Assembly: GCA_016297585.1 (NCBI GenBank)
Contig: JAEDGJ010000030.1
Coordinates: 1-19,201, forward strand
Direction: 5' to 3'
Source: Clostridiaceae bacterium
Lineage (GTDB): Bacteria > Bacillota > Clostridia > Oscillospirales > QAMX01
Length of the DNA stretch: 19,201 bases
How positions within the stretch are numbered: the stretch's first letter is position 1; each line of letters begins with the position of its first letter. Of the stretch, positions 1-7,629 are shown piece by piece. The notes under the pieces are model-generated. The model was not told the origin of the DNA. It ran no database searches and was given only the letters and a program-made list of their open reading frames with translations. Position numbers and translations under genes: made by a program.

Positions 1-1024
1 CGCCGACCGTGCCGTTGTAGGAAAACGTCTCCCCGGCGCCGAGCACCGTGCCGTCGACGAGGCCGCACGCAAGCCGCACGTTCGTCGTCCGGTTCGTGTT
101 CGCCGGATTCAGCCGCGTCGTCCTCTCCGCGAGCACGTCCCGAAAGAGCATCGCCTCGAGCGACGCGCGCGTGATCTCCGGCTCGACCGCCGTCCGGGGA
201 AACGTGTAGACGGAGCCGTATTCGCCGCCGCCCTTCTCCCCGGCAAGCGTTTTTTCGGCGGCCTCCCGGTCAAAATCCCGCCCCGCCGCCTCGTCCGAGA
301 TCGTCCGGCGCAGCGGGTCCGAGCGGTCGAACGCCGCGTTCACGGCGGGCACGTCGGCGCAGGCCTCGACGGCGGCAAGGTCCGTCACGAGCGGCAGCCG
401 CACCGTGACGGGAAACCACAGCGGCGAGAAATCCGAGCCGGAAAAGCGCGCCGAAAGCGCGTCTGCCAGCGCGTCCGCGTTGACGCTCCGTCCGGCATGC
501 CCGACGTCGATCGTCACCGTGTCGTCCGTCATGCTCCACGAGGACGGCACATAGGGGATCTCGAGCGTGTCCGCCACCCGGCGCGCAAACGCCGTCAGAC
601 GCCCGTCGTCGTGGGAAAACCGCAGCTTGACGTCATACCCCGCGGTCCCGGCGCGCACGCGGCAGACAAGCCGCCGGAAAAGACTTCCTTCGCGTCCGTA
701 CGACACCGCCTCGCGCACCGCGCCTTCGGTATCGCAGACAAGCCCCGCGTCCTCCGGGCGGACGGCAAACGTTTCGCCGCCGGAATGGAGCGTCAGCGTC
801 TTTTCGGCAAGCCGCGACTCCGCCCAGGCGCAGGCCGCGGCGCGCACCCCGTCCTCCGTCATGCCGCCGACCGGCTCGCCCATCAGCGTCACGCCCGGCA
901 GCACGCCGTCCTGCGTCCGATCCGCCGCCGCGGCGTACAGCGCGCAGCCGCCGAGCGCCAGCACACAGAAGACCGCCGCCGCACCCATCCGGACGAGCAT
1001 CCGGACGCGTTTTTCCTGTTTCAT
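1..1024 (-). CDS. VanW/YoaR-like membrane-anchored protein, partial (C-terminus beyond window edge)
   Basis: The frame is open from ATG at 1024 down to the window edge, about 341 codons without a stop. A short basic start (MKQEKRVR) is followed by a hydrophobic stretch at about residues 13-33, which I read as a membrane anchor or signal. The segment beginning PGVTLMGEPVGGMT (about 43-56) is the usual opening of YoaR/VanW proteins. The middle, with IDVGHAGRSVNADALADAL, resembles the PG_binding_4 (putative peptidoglycan-binding) domain. The last visible 50 residues contain NPANTNRTTNVRLA and GTVLGAGETFSYNGTVG, the conserved start of the VanW domain. The family is cell-envelope associated but its biochemical role is unsettled. 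The start is supported by an AAGGCGGG-like site upstream and a well-formed promoter at 1054-1082. Most of the VanW domain lies outside the window. Confidence 0.85.
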   Translation of the reverse strand, partial: MKQEKRVRMLVRMGAAAVFCVLALGGCALYAAAADRTQDGVLPGVTLMGEPVGGMTEDGVRAAACAWAESRLAEKTLTLHSGGETFAVRPEDAGLVCDTEGAVREAVSYGREGSLFRRLVCRVRAGTAGYDVKLRFSHDDGRLTAFARRVADTLEIPYVPSSWSMTDDTVTIDVGHAGRSVNADALADALSARFSGSDFSPLWFPVTVRLPLVTDLAAVEACADVPAVNAAFDRSDPLRRTISDEAAGRDFDREAAEKTLAGEKGGGEYGSVYTFPRTAVEPEITRASLEAMLFRDVLAERTTRLNPANTNRTTNVRLACGLVDGTVLGAGETFSYNGTVG

Positions 1025-1053
1025 GGGGAAAATCCCGCCTTCGTTTCAGATAT

Positions 1054-1082
1054 AGTATAGCCTCAGTATACCCAAAACGCAA
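1054..1082 (-). promoter_or_regulatory. sigma-A promoter of the VanW-family gene
   Basis: Reading the minus strand, a -35 TTGCGT (1077-1082) and a -10 TATACT (1054-1059) are separated by exactly 17 nt. The start codon lies about 30 nt downstream of the -10 box. The -35 is only a partial match to consensus, but the spacing and -10 box agree with other promoters in this window. Confidence 0.7.
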
Positions 1083-1085
1083 GGC

Positions 1086-1123
1086 CTTTCTTTCCCGGAA
1101 CATCCGGAATTTCGGGAAGAAAG
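1086..1123. repeat. inverted repeat between the aldo/keto reductase stop and the VanW promoter
   Basis: The left arm CTTTCTTTCCCG (1086-1097) and right arm CGGGAAGAAAG (1113-1123) are complementary except for one extra T, with a 15-nt loop. No T-run follows directly on either strand, so it is not a textbook terminator. It could stop minus-strand transcripts from the gene upstream or act as a binding site next to the VanW -35 box. Confidence 0.45.
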
Positions 1124-1185
1124 TGTAAATTTTCCTGTTTTACCATCTGCCGGGAGCCGGGAAGGCGCGGGGTTTTGACCGTTTC

Positions 1186-2325
1186 TCAGCGTTCAAACAG
1201 CGCCGCCGCACGCGCCATGCGGTCGCGCACCGGCACGTCGAAGGGGCAGTTTGCCTCGCAGCTTCCGCAGCCGATGCACGCGGAGGGCTTTGCCCCGAGC
1301 ACGCGGTAATGGTCGCGCAGCGTGTCCGTCAGCTTCACCGACGCGAGGTCATACAGCCGGTTGACCGCCGCGATGTCGATGTTTTCCGGACACGGCAGGC
1401 AGTGGTTGCAGTACATGCACTGCTCCTTGGAGGAAAAATGCGCGGAGGTGCGCATGATCTCCGTATAGTCCCGCGCGGCGGCGTCGGAATCGGAATAGCC
1501 GGCGCTGATGCGCACCTCCTCCGGCGTCGCGGCGCCCGCCAGCACGGATGCCGCCGCCGGACGGTCGAGCGCATAGGCGATGCACTGGTACGGCGTCAGC
1601 GCGCGTCCGAAGGGGCTCGTCTTGTCCGACAGCAGATTTCCCGCGGCGAACGCCTTCATCACCGTGATGCCGACCCCCGCCCGCTCGCAGGCCTCGTACA
1701 GCGCCATGCGCGAACGGTCGATGCCGTGCCGCGCCTTCCGGAAGGTCGCTTCGTCAAGCAGCGCGTCGATCTCGGTGCGTCCCTCAAGGAAGTCGAACGC
1801 CGGGTTCACGGAGAACATCAGCACGTCGATATACGGCACCGCCCGCACGGCGACGATCGGATTGTGGCTGCTCATGCCGATGGCGCGGATGACGCCCTCG
1901 TCCCGCAGCTTCCGCGCGTACGCGTAGACGGGGCCGTTGAAGACGCGGTCGAAGTCCTCGTCGCTGTCGATATAGTGCAGCATGCCGATATCCACATAAT
2001 CGGTGCGGAGCCTGCGCAGGAAGTCCTCGAAGAAGACCCGGCACTCGCCCTCGTCGCGGGTGCGGCAGTACTGCCCGTCCTTCCATGCCGCGCCGATATG
2101 TCCCTGCAGCAGCACGCGCTCCCGGCGTCCCGCCAGCGCGTCGCCGATATTCGAACGCACCTCCGGCTCGGACATGAAGATGTCGAAGATGTTCATTTCC
2201 GCTTCCAGCGCCGCGTCGACGACGGCGCGCACCCGCTCGGGGCTTTTCCCCTGCAGATGCTCGCAGCCGAGCCCGACCTCCGAAACCCGCATTCCGGTTT
2301 TTCCGAGCGTTCTGTAGTTCATCAT
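1186..2325 (-). CDS. aldo/keto-reductase-fold oxidoreductase with C-terminal two-cluster ferredoxin domain
   Basis: A protein of 379 residues starting MMNYRTLGKTGMRVSEVGLG, the typical first strand of the aldo/keto reductase barrel. I chose ATG 2325 over an upstream in-frame start at 2493 because AAGGGAG lies 8 nt before it and the promoter at 2372-2400 lies between the two. The barrel covers about residues 1-290. The C-terminus has CMYCNHCLPCP and CIGCGSCEANCP, which look like two [4Fe-4S] binding motifs. Asp48 and His117 fit the reductase active site. The expected catalytic Tyr near 53 and Lys near 76 are not visible: the local sequences are DIFMSEPEVRSN and LLQGHIG. Related iron-sulfur aldo/keto proteins are common in gut Clostridia; substrates are unknown to me. 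It is probably a cytoplasmic redox enzyme, but not a standard NADPH carbonyl reductase. Confidence 0.88.
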   Translation of the reverse strand: MMNYRTLGKTGMRVSEVGLGCEHLQGKSPERVRAVVDAALEAEMNIFDIFMSEPEVRSNIGDALAGRRERVLLQGHIGAAWKDGQYCRTRDEGECRVFFEDFLRRLRTDYVDIGMLHYIDSDEDFDRVFNGPVYAYARKLRDEGVIRAIGMSSHNPIVAVRAVPYIDVLMFSVNPAFDFLEGRTEIDALLDEATFRKARHGIDRSRMALYEACERAGVGITVMKAFAAGNLLSDKTSPFGRALTPYQCIAYALDRPAAASVLAGAATPEEVRISAGYSDSDAAARDYTEIMRTSAHFSSKEQCMYCNHCLPCPENIDIAAVNRLYDLASVKLTDTLRDHYRVLGAKPSACIGCGSCEANCPFDVPVRDRMARAAALFER

Positions 2326-2371
2326 GCGCTTTTCTCCCTTCACGGCCTGCGATGCCGTATGTTTTTTCTTT

Positions 2372-2400
2372 AGTATAGCATACCGCCGCGTCTTTTTCAA
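2372..2400 (-). promoter_or_regulatory. sigma-A promoter of the aldo/keto reductase gene
   Basis: On the minus strand, -35 TTGAAA (2395-2400), a 17-nt spacer and -10 TATACT (2372-2377), with TG just upstream of the -10 box as in extended -10 promoters. It lies about 47 nt upstream of the chosen ATG and supports the shorter start. Confidence 0.82.
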
Positions 2401-2418
2401 GAAATTCACGTTTTGTAC

Positions 2419-2447
2419 TCGACATTTTCTCAAGGGAGGCGTATAAT
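2419..2447 (+). promoter_or_regulatory. sigma-A promoter of the FKBP/trigger-factor-like lipoprotein gene
   Basis: -35 TCGACA (2419-2424), a 17-nt spacer and a perfect -10 TATAAT (2442-2447). Its -35 box is only 18 nt from the -35 box of the opposite promoter at 2372-2400, so the two transcripts leave back to back. Confidence 0.85.
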
Positions 2448-2525
2448 GAAAGGCGTTTGTGATGCGCGCGCTTTTTTTAAGCTGCGGACACATTCAAAAA
2501 AACGAAAGGTTGCCATAAAAAACGT

Positions 2526-3719
2526 ATGCGGAAACTTGCTCTTTTTCTGGCGCTTGCCATGCTGGTCACGCTGACCGCCTGCGCCAAAACCTCCCTGGAG
2601 GACGAAGTGCTCTCCGGCGCCGCGACGACCGCGGTCAAATCGACCACCGCCGCCCCCGAAACGACGGCCTCCTCTGCGTCCCAGGAGTCCGGCGATGAGG
2701 ACGCGGGCTTTTCCTTCTCCCCCAGCGACGGCCTGACGGAAGCGGGCTTTTTTGAGGGCGTCGACGCGCTGTCGTACGTCACGCTGCCCGAATATGTCGG
2801 CATCCCCCTGCCCGCCGACGTGCATACGCCCACCGATGACGCCATTCAGGCCGAGATCGACAAGCTGATGGAAAACTTCCAGACCAACGAGCACATCACC
2901 GACCCCTCCCGCAAGATCGCGGACGGCGACACCGTCAACGTCGACTTTGTCGGCAGCATCGACGGCGTGGAGTTCGAAGGCGGCAGCACCGGCGGCGCGG
3001 GCACCGACATCACCGTCGGCACAACGATGATGATCGACGACTTTGTCGAGCAGCTCGTCGGCCACGCGCCCGGCGACACCTTCGACATCGAGGTCACCTT
3101 CCCCGAGGACTACGGCAAGGAAGAGCTCAACGGCCGCGACGCCGTTTTCGCGATCACCATCAACTACATCGCGGGCGATCCCGTGATCCCGGAGCTGACC
3201 GACGGCTTCGTCGCGGAAAATCTCGCCGCCTATTACGGCTGGACGACCGTTGACGAGCTCCGCGAGGGCTTAAAAACCAGCCTCGCCGACAGCAATATCA
3301 CAAGCTACCTCCAGAATTACCTCTCCGAGAATGCCGAAGTGACCGAGGTGCCGCAGAGCATGGTGGATTACCAGATCAACACGATGCTCGACTATTACAA
3401 CTCCTATGCGTCGATCTACGGCATGACCCTCGACGAGTTCATCGTGCAGGCGGCGGGTGCGGAAAGCCGCGACGCGCTGATCGAGGAAAACCGCGAAGGG
3501 CTGGAATATTACGCGAGATTCTACCTGATCCTGCAGGCGGTCGCCGAGGACGCGGGCATTGCGGCGGATGACGCGGCGGTGAGCGAATACTTCGCGGAAA
3601 ACATGGCCGGCACGAGCGTCGACGACTACATCGCCGATTACGGCGAACCCTATATCCGCTTCGTCGTGCTGAGCGAACGGATCGTCAGCTACCTGCGGGA
3701 CAACGCCGTCCGGCAGTAA
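2526..3719 (+). CDS. FKBP-type peptidyl-prolyl isomerase lipoprotein with trigger-factor-like C-terminus
   Basis: 397 residues. The N-terminus MRKLALFLALAMLVTLTAC ends in a lipobox with the acylated cysteine at 19. A Thr/Ser/Ala-rich tether runs to about 65. Residues about 130-217 form an FKBP domain: DGDTVNVDFVGSIDGVEFEG opens it, GHAPGDTFDIEVTFPEDYG is the core, and FAITINYI closes it. The remaining 180 residues, helical and acidic, resemble the C-terminal chaperone domain of trigger factor (YGWTTVDELREGLK). Trigger factor is normally a cytoplasmic ribosome-bound chaperone, so this is best read as an exported relative that folds secreted proteins at the outer face of the membrane. The ribosome binding site is weak (GAAAGG about 16 nt upstream), but the lipoprotein signal fixes the start. 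It is followed by a strong terminator. Confidence 0.9.
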   Translation: MRKLALFLALAMLVTLTACAKTSLEDEVLSGAATTAVKSTTAAPETTASSASQESGDEDAGFSFSPSDGLTEAGFFEGVDALSYVTLPEYVGIPLPADVHTPTDDAIQAEIDKLMENFQTNEHITDPSRKIADGDTVNVDFVGSIDGVEFEGGSTGGAGTDITVGTTMMIDDFVEQLVGHAPGDTFDIEVTFPEDYGKEELNGRDAVFAITINYIAGDPVIPELTDGFVAENLAAYYGWTTVDELREGLKTSLADSNITSYLQNYLSENAEVTEVPQSMVDYQINTMLDYYNSYASIYGMTLDEFIVQAAGAESRDALIEENREGLEYYARFYLILQAVAEDAGIAADDAAVSEYFAENMAGTSVDDYIADYGEPYIRFVVLSERIVSYLRDNAVRQ

Positions 3720-3725
3720 CGCGGC

Positions 3726-3784
3726 AAAGGGAAGCGAAATGAAGCCTTTTTTCAAAAAAGCCCCTCATTTTGCTTCCCTTTTTT
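3726..3784 (+). terminator. strong intrinsic terminator after the FKBP lipoprotein
   Basis: Left arm AAAGGGAAGCGAAATGA (3726-3742) pairs with TCATTTTGCTTCCCTTT ending near 3781, with one G.U pair. A second T6/A6 hairpin sits inside the loop and a short T-run follows. No clear promoter fits between it and the next gene, whose ribosome binding site begins at 3791. Confidence 0.9.
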
Positions 3785-3806
3785 GATAATAAGGAGGGAA
3801 CCCGGC

Positions 3807-4973
3807 ATGAACCGCACCGGCTCTTCGCACGGCTACGGCTGTCTTGCCGCCGGCAGCGCGCTCTATTACGCGGGCTGCGGCGCCTATACCTACCTCTCCG
3901 TCTATCTGAAAACCGGCCCCGGCTTCACCACCGCCCAGATCGGCATCCTGCTCGCCATGGGGCAGGTCGTCGCCTCCGTCGCGCCCCTGTTCTGGGGGTA
4001 TGTCGCCGACCGCTCGAAAAACCGCAACGCCATCTGGATGCTCGTCGTCGCGGGCGCGGCGGCGGGCGCGCTGCTCGTTCCCCTCTCCCGGCAGTTCCTG
4101 TTCGTCGCGGCGGCGCTGCTGTTTGTCAACTGCTTTCAAAGCTCCGTCACCGGCCTGCAGGATTCCGTGTCAACCGAGCTGTGCGCCTCCCGCGGCTGGG
4201 ATCTCGGCCGCTCCCGCGTCCTCGGCACCCTCGCCTACGCCGTCTCCACCTTTGCCGTCGGCGCGTACCTGTCCACCGACAGCTGGGAGATGTTCGCGCT
4301 CTATTCCGCGATCTTCGCCTTCTCCCTCGTCCCCATCGCGATGCTGCCGAAGGTGCCGGGCTATCAGTCCGGCGGACGGCGCGTCCCCTACCGGCTGCTC
4401 TTTCAGAACCGGAGGCTTGCCGCCATCTTCCTTGTCTCCTTCGCGATCTGCCTGACGACGAGCTTTTACTATTCCTTCTTCTCCGTCTACTTCATCTCCC
4501 CCGAGGTCGGCGGCACGACGGCGCTGTTCGGCATCTGCAACGCGCTGGCAAGCCTCGCCGAATGCCCCGGCGTGTTCTTTTTCTCGAAGGTGGAGCGCAA
4601 GATCGGGCTTTCGCGGCTGATGCTCGGCGCGATGGGCTTTCTCGCGCTGCGCTGGCTCCTGATCGGCCTCGTGCCGAACCCCTACGCGCTCATTTTCATC
4701 AACATGCTCCACGGCGTCTCCTACGGCGTCACGGCGCTCGCCGTCACGCTCTACATCAACCGCGTCGTGCGTCCCGAATTCCGCGCGTCGGCTCAGGGCT
4801 TCAACACGATGCTCGTCTACGGCTTCACGCGCGTCATCGCGTCGCTGTTCGGCGGCTTTTTATCGTCGGCATTCTCCTTTTCCGCGATCTTTGTCGTCCT
4901 CGGCATCGTTGTCGCCGCGGTCACGGCGGGGTATTTCGTCTACCTGCGCCGCACCGGGACGCTCGCGGAATGA
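3807..4973 (+). CDS. MFS transporter (MFS_1-like / LacY-type)
   Basis: 388 residues and strongly hydrophobic, with about 12 predicted membrane spans. The loop GYVADRSKNR (64-73) is the MFS motif A between spans 2 and 3. The start ATG 3807 has AAGGAGG nine nt upstream; an upstream in-frame TTG at 3783 lies before that site and is rejected. The N-terminal part (ALYYAGCGAYTYLSVYLK) resembles the MFS_1-like / nucleoside-H+-symporter / LacY group. The neighbouring GH20 enzyme starts 59 nt downstream on the same strand with no terminator between them, so a role in importing N-acetylhexosamine-containing oligosaccharides or glycosides is plausible. The substrate itself is inferred from context only. 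Confidence 0.88.
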   Translation: MNRTGSSHGYGCLAAGSALYYAGCGAYTYLSVYLKTGPGFTTAQIGILLAMGQVVASVAPLFWGYVADRSKNRNAIWMLVVAGAAAGALLVPLSRQFLFVAAALLFVNCFQSSVTGLQDSVSTELCASRGWDLGRSRVLGTLAYAVSTFAVGAYLSTDSWEMFALYSAIFAFSLVPIAMLPKVPGYQSGGRRVPYRLLFQNRRLAAIFLVSFAICLTTSFYYSFFSVYFISPEVGGTTALFGICNALASLAECPGVFFFSKVERKIGLSRLMLGAMGFLALRWLLIGLVPNPYALIFINMLHGVSYGVTALAVTLYINRVVRPEFRASAQGFNTMLVYGFTRVIASLFGGFLSSAFSFSAIFVVLGIVVAAVTAGYFVYLRRTGTLAE

Positions 4974-5032
4974 CCTCTGCAAAAAAACGCCCGGATTCAT
5001 CCGATACCATACCGACACAGGAGGTTTTCACC

Positions 5033-6931
5033 ATGCTGGCTTCTCTTCACACCTGCCGCACGCTCGACGGCGCCGCGCGATTTGCGCCGGACTTCGCGCT
5101 GCCGGACAATCCCGTGCTCGCGGACGTCCTGCTGCAGATTCCCACCGCTCCGGACGGCTATTTCACCGCCGTCCGCTTCGAAACCGGGATCCCCGCCTCT
5201 CTCGTGCCCGACGCCGGGGCGGTTCCGGAGGACAGCTTCCTCATCGACAGCCGCGAGCCCGTCGTCCGCGTCTATGCCGACGGCATCCGCGGCCATCTCT
5301 ACGGCGCGTACGCGCTGCTGCAGGACGCGCGCGAGTCCGCGGACGGCATGACCGTCGGACGCGGCGTCACCTTCGACCGGCCGCGCTGCCCGTTCCGGGG
5401 CTTAAAGGTCTATATGCCCGCGCCGGATGACCTCGCGAGCTTCTACCGCACCGTTGATCTTTTGTGCTCGCTGCGCTACAACACCATCATCATCGAGGTC
5501 GGCGGCGCGATGGAATACAAGCGCCACCCCGAGATCAACGCCGCGTGGATCGACTACTGCCGCGAGATGAACCGCTATCCCGAGCGCGCGCACGAGGTAC
5601 AGCATCTCACCTTCCCGTGGGACAAGAACTCCATCCATTTCGAAAACGGCGGCGGAACGTGGCTGACGCAGGACACCGTGCGCGGCCTCGTCGCCTACTG
5701 CCGCGACAGAGGGCTCGAGGTCATCCCCGAATGCCCGACGCTCTCGCACTCCGACTACCTGCTGATGCCGCATCCCGAGCTCGCCGAACGCGCCGACGAC
5801 TATTTCCCCGACGTGTACTGCCCGTCGAACCCCGACACCTACCGGCTCGTCTTCGACGTGCTCGACGAGGTCATCGACGTCTTCTCCCCGAAGATCCTGC
5901 ACATCGGCCACGACGAATACTACTCCATCGGCGTCTGCCCGCGCTGCAAGGGGAAATCCGGCGAGGAAATCTACGCGGCCGACATCAACCGGCTCTATAC
6001 CTATCTCAAGGAGCGCGGCATCCGCACGATGCTCTGGTCGGAGAAGCTCATCGACGCCATCAGTACGACCGGCGTCCACTACGGCGGCTCCGAGCTGCGG
6101 CGCCGGCATGAGGACGGCTCCGTCGAGATCGTCCGCCCGGCGACATGGCGCGCCATCGACATGGTCCCGCGCGACATCATCGCGCATCACTGGTACTGGA
6201 GCATCGCGGAGTACTTCGACGATGAATACAACAAGCGCGGCATCCCGCTCTGGTACGGCAACTTCGAGCCTGTAGGCTTCCTCGACTGGAACCGCCGTCT
6301 GGCGCAGGGCGCGCAGGGCGGCTCTCCCTCCCACTGGTCGAGCCTCGAGGATGCGACCCTGCAGCGCAACGGCGTCTTCCTCTCGCTTTTCTACGGCACG
6401 CTGCTGTTCTGGGACGAGACCTACGACGACGCGCGCTTCCCCGAATACATCGACGCCGTCTTCCGCGAGATGTTCCTCACGGCAAACCGCGAGACGCTCT
6501 CGCATCCGCATTTCACGATCGAGCACACGACGACGGTCCTCCGCCCGTATCAGTACCTCTCGAGCGTGCCGATGCAGCTTACGCGCGACACGATCGGGCA
6601 TTACGAGGTGCGCTACGAGGACGGCGAAACGCTCGAGATCCCGCTCGTCTACGGCCTGAACATCACGAACAAGTCCCGGAACTGGGAACGCGTCTATCAG
6701 GGCTCCTCTGCGAATTCCTACGGCGTCGCCGAGCGCGACACCTACGCGTTCGACTCGCTGCTGCGCGAGGTCTCCTACACGACGCTGCCGCAGCGCGACG
6801 GCGCGGACACCTTCTTCCGGATCGTCGTACCGAATCCGCATCCGGAAAAGCGCGTGGCGTCCGTCCGCGCGGTCAAGACCGCGCCGGATGAGGGCGACAT
6901 CCTGCTTCGCTGCTTCACGGCGGAGAACTGA
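5033..6931 (+). CDS. glycoside hydrolase family 20-type beta-N-acetylhexosaminidase, cytoplasmic
   Basis: 632 residues with an AGGAGG site 8 nt before ATG 5033. The first 117 residues resemble the GH20b domain that precedes the catalytic barrel (VRVYADGIRGHLYGAYALLQ). The barrel begins at about 120 (CPFRGLKVYMP). The segment ILHIGHDEYYSIG (288-300) matches the GH20 HxGGDE motif, with Asp294-Glu295 as the substrate-assisting and acid/base pair. The second Gly of that motif is His here. There is no signal peptide or lipobox, so it likely acts inside the cell on imported oligosaccharides, fitting the transporter just upstream. A CPRCKG motif follows the catalytic pair. The remaining C-terminal 170 residues are not recognised. 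Family membership is confident; the exact substrate (GlcNAc, GalNAc or another hexosamine) is not. Confidence 0.88.
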   Translation: MLASLHTCRTLDGAARFAPDFALPDNPVLADVLLQIPTAPDGYFTAVRFETGIPASLVPDAGAVPEDSFLIDSREPVVRVYADGIRGHLYGAYALLQDARESADGMTVGRGVTFDRPRCPFRGLKVYMPAPDDLASFYRTVDLLCSLRYNTIIIEVGGAMEYKRHPEINAAWIDYCREMNRYPERAHEVQHLTFPWDKNSIHFENGGGTWLTQDTVRGLVAYCRDRGLEVIPECPTLSHSDYLLMPHPELAERADDYFPDVYCPSNPDTYRLVFDVLDEVIDVFSPKILHIGHDEYYSIGVCPRCKGKSGEEIYAADINRLYTYLKERGIRTMLWSEKLIDAISTTGVHYGGSELRRRHEDGSVEIVRPATWRAIDMVPRDIIAHHWYWSIAEYFDDEYNKRGIPLWYGNFEPVGFLDWNRRLAQGAQGGSPSHWSSLEDATLQRNGVFLSLFYGTLLFWDETYDDARFPEYIDAVFREMFLTANRETLSHPHFTIEHTTTVLRPYQYLSSVPMQLTRDTIGHYEVRYEDGETLEIPLVYGLNITNKSRNWERVYQGSSANSYGVAERDTYAFDSLLREVSYTTLPQRDGADTFFRIVVPNPHPEKRVASVRAVKTAPDEGDILLRCFTAEN

Positions 6932-6940
6932 ACATAAAGG

Positions 6941-6969
6941 AAAACGGCGGTGAACCCGCCGTTTTTCTT
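6941..6969. terminator. bidirectional intrinsic terminator between convergent genes
   Basis: ACGGCGG and CCGCCGT form a 7-bp GC stem with loop TGAAC, flanked by A-run and T-run so that either strand ends in U's. It lies between the GH20 stop (6931) and the stop of the minus-strand regulator (6978) and can serve both. Confidence 0.88.
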
Positions 6970-6977
6970 ATGCCGCC

Positions 6978-7547
6978 CTATCCCTTCCGGGACGGAATGC
7001 TGTAATAGACCGGGATGGTCAAAAAGATCAGCCAGCCCCATGCCCAAAAACCCCACGCAAAGCCCATCACCATATAAAGCAGCACCAGCAGCACGGGGTA
7101 TGCAAACGCCTTGTGGCTGTGCTTACGCGCCGCCGCAAACGCGGAATAGAACAGCGGGATCGTCAAAAACACCATCCACGAGTACGCCCACAGATCGCAG
7201 AACGCGCCCAGCACGAAAAACGCGGCCAGGCAGAGGACGGGATACGAGCCCTTCAGCCATTTCATCGCGGCGTCGTCCCCCGCGTCGATCTCCCGCGCAC
7301 CGTCCTTCCCCGGCGCTTCCGCCGGAGACTCCCGCCGCGGGACCGACGTACCGGTCAGCAGCTCGTCGAGGGACAGATCGTATATTTTGGCCAGTGCGAT
7401 CAGGTTGTCCGTATCGGGCGAGGAGATCCCCTGCTCCCACTTCGACACCGCCTGCCGCGACACGCCGAGCAGCGACGCCAGCGCCTCCTGCGTCAGCCCC
7501 TTCGCGCGCCGCAGATCCCGCAGCCGGTTGGCCGTCCTCAAATCCAT
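6978..7547 (-). CDS. XRE-family transcriptional regulator with C-terminal membrane domain
   Basis: 189 residues. Residues about 7-62 are a Cro/C1-type helix-turn-helix: LRRAKGLTQEALASLLGVSR then QAVSKWEQGISSPDTDNLIA. A charged linker (65-97) leads to three or four hydrophobic segments (about 103-183). The membrane part holds two copies of a similar motif, WMVFLTIPLFYS near 124-135 and WLIFLTIPVYYS near 172-183. The family of cytoplasmic HTH plus small membrane domain is common in Clostridia and may couple DNA binding to membrane state; no ligand is known to me. Its promoter is at 7586-7614, with a perfect palindrome touching the -35 box that could be its own operator. The start ATG 7547 has GGAG 11 nt upstream. 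Confidence 0.88.
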   Translation of the reverse strand: MDLRTANRLRDLRRAKGLTQEALASLLGVSRQAVSKWEQGISSPDTDNLIALAKIYDLSLDELLTGTSVPRRESPAEAPGKDGAREIDAGDDAAMKWLKGSYPVLCLAAFFVLGAFCDLWAYSWMVFLTIPLFYSAFAAARKHSHKAFAYPVLLVLLYMVMGFAWGFWAWGWLIFLTIPVYYSIPSRKG

Positions 7548-7585
7548 TTTTCTTCACGCTCCGTTTTCGAGGAATTCCGTTTCGG

Positions 7586-7614
7586 ATTATACCGCTTTTT
7601 CGCCCGGAATGCAA
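7586..7614 (-). promoter_or_regulatory. sigma-A promoter of the XRE regulator
   Basis: On the minus strand, -35 TTGCAT (7609-7614), a 17-nt spacer and a perfect -10 TATAAT (7586-7591), about 38 nt before the ATG. Confidence 0.8.
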
Positions 7615-7629
7615 GCAACCTCAGGTTGC
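7615..7629. promoter_or_regulatory. 15-bp perfect palindrome abutting the XRE -35 box; candidate operator
   Basis: GCAACCT, one central base, AGGTTGC. It directly adjoins the -35 hexamer and overlaps the last codons of the methyltransferase upstream on the same strand. No T-run follows, so it is not a terminator. Its symmetry and position fit a dimeric repressor or activator site; which protein binds it is inference. Confidence 0.5.

Noticed and set aside
3770..6931. A single long open frame of about 1050 codons covering both the transporter and the GH20 region
   Set aside because: Its first 420 codons are an Arg/Pro-rich out-of-frame reading of the transporter gene. The true GH20 start at 5033 has an AGGAGG site, and the transporter reads well in another frame.
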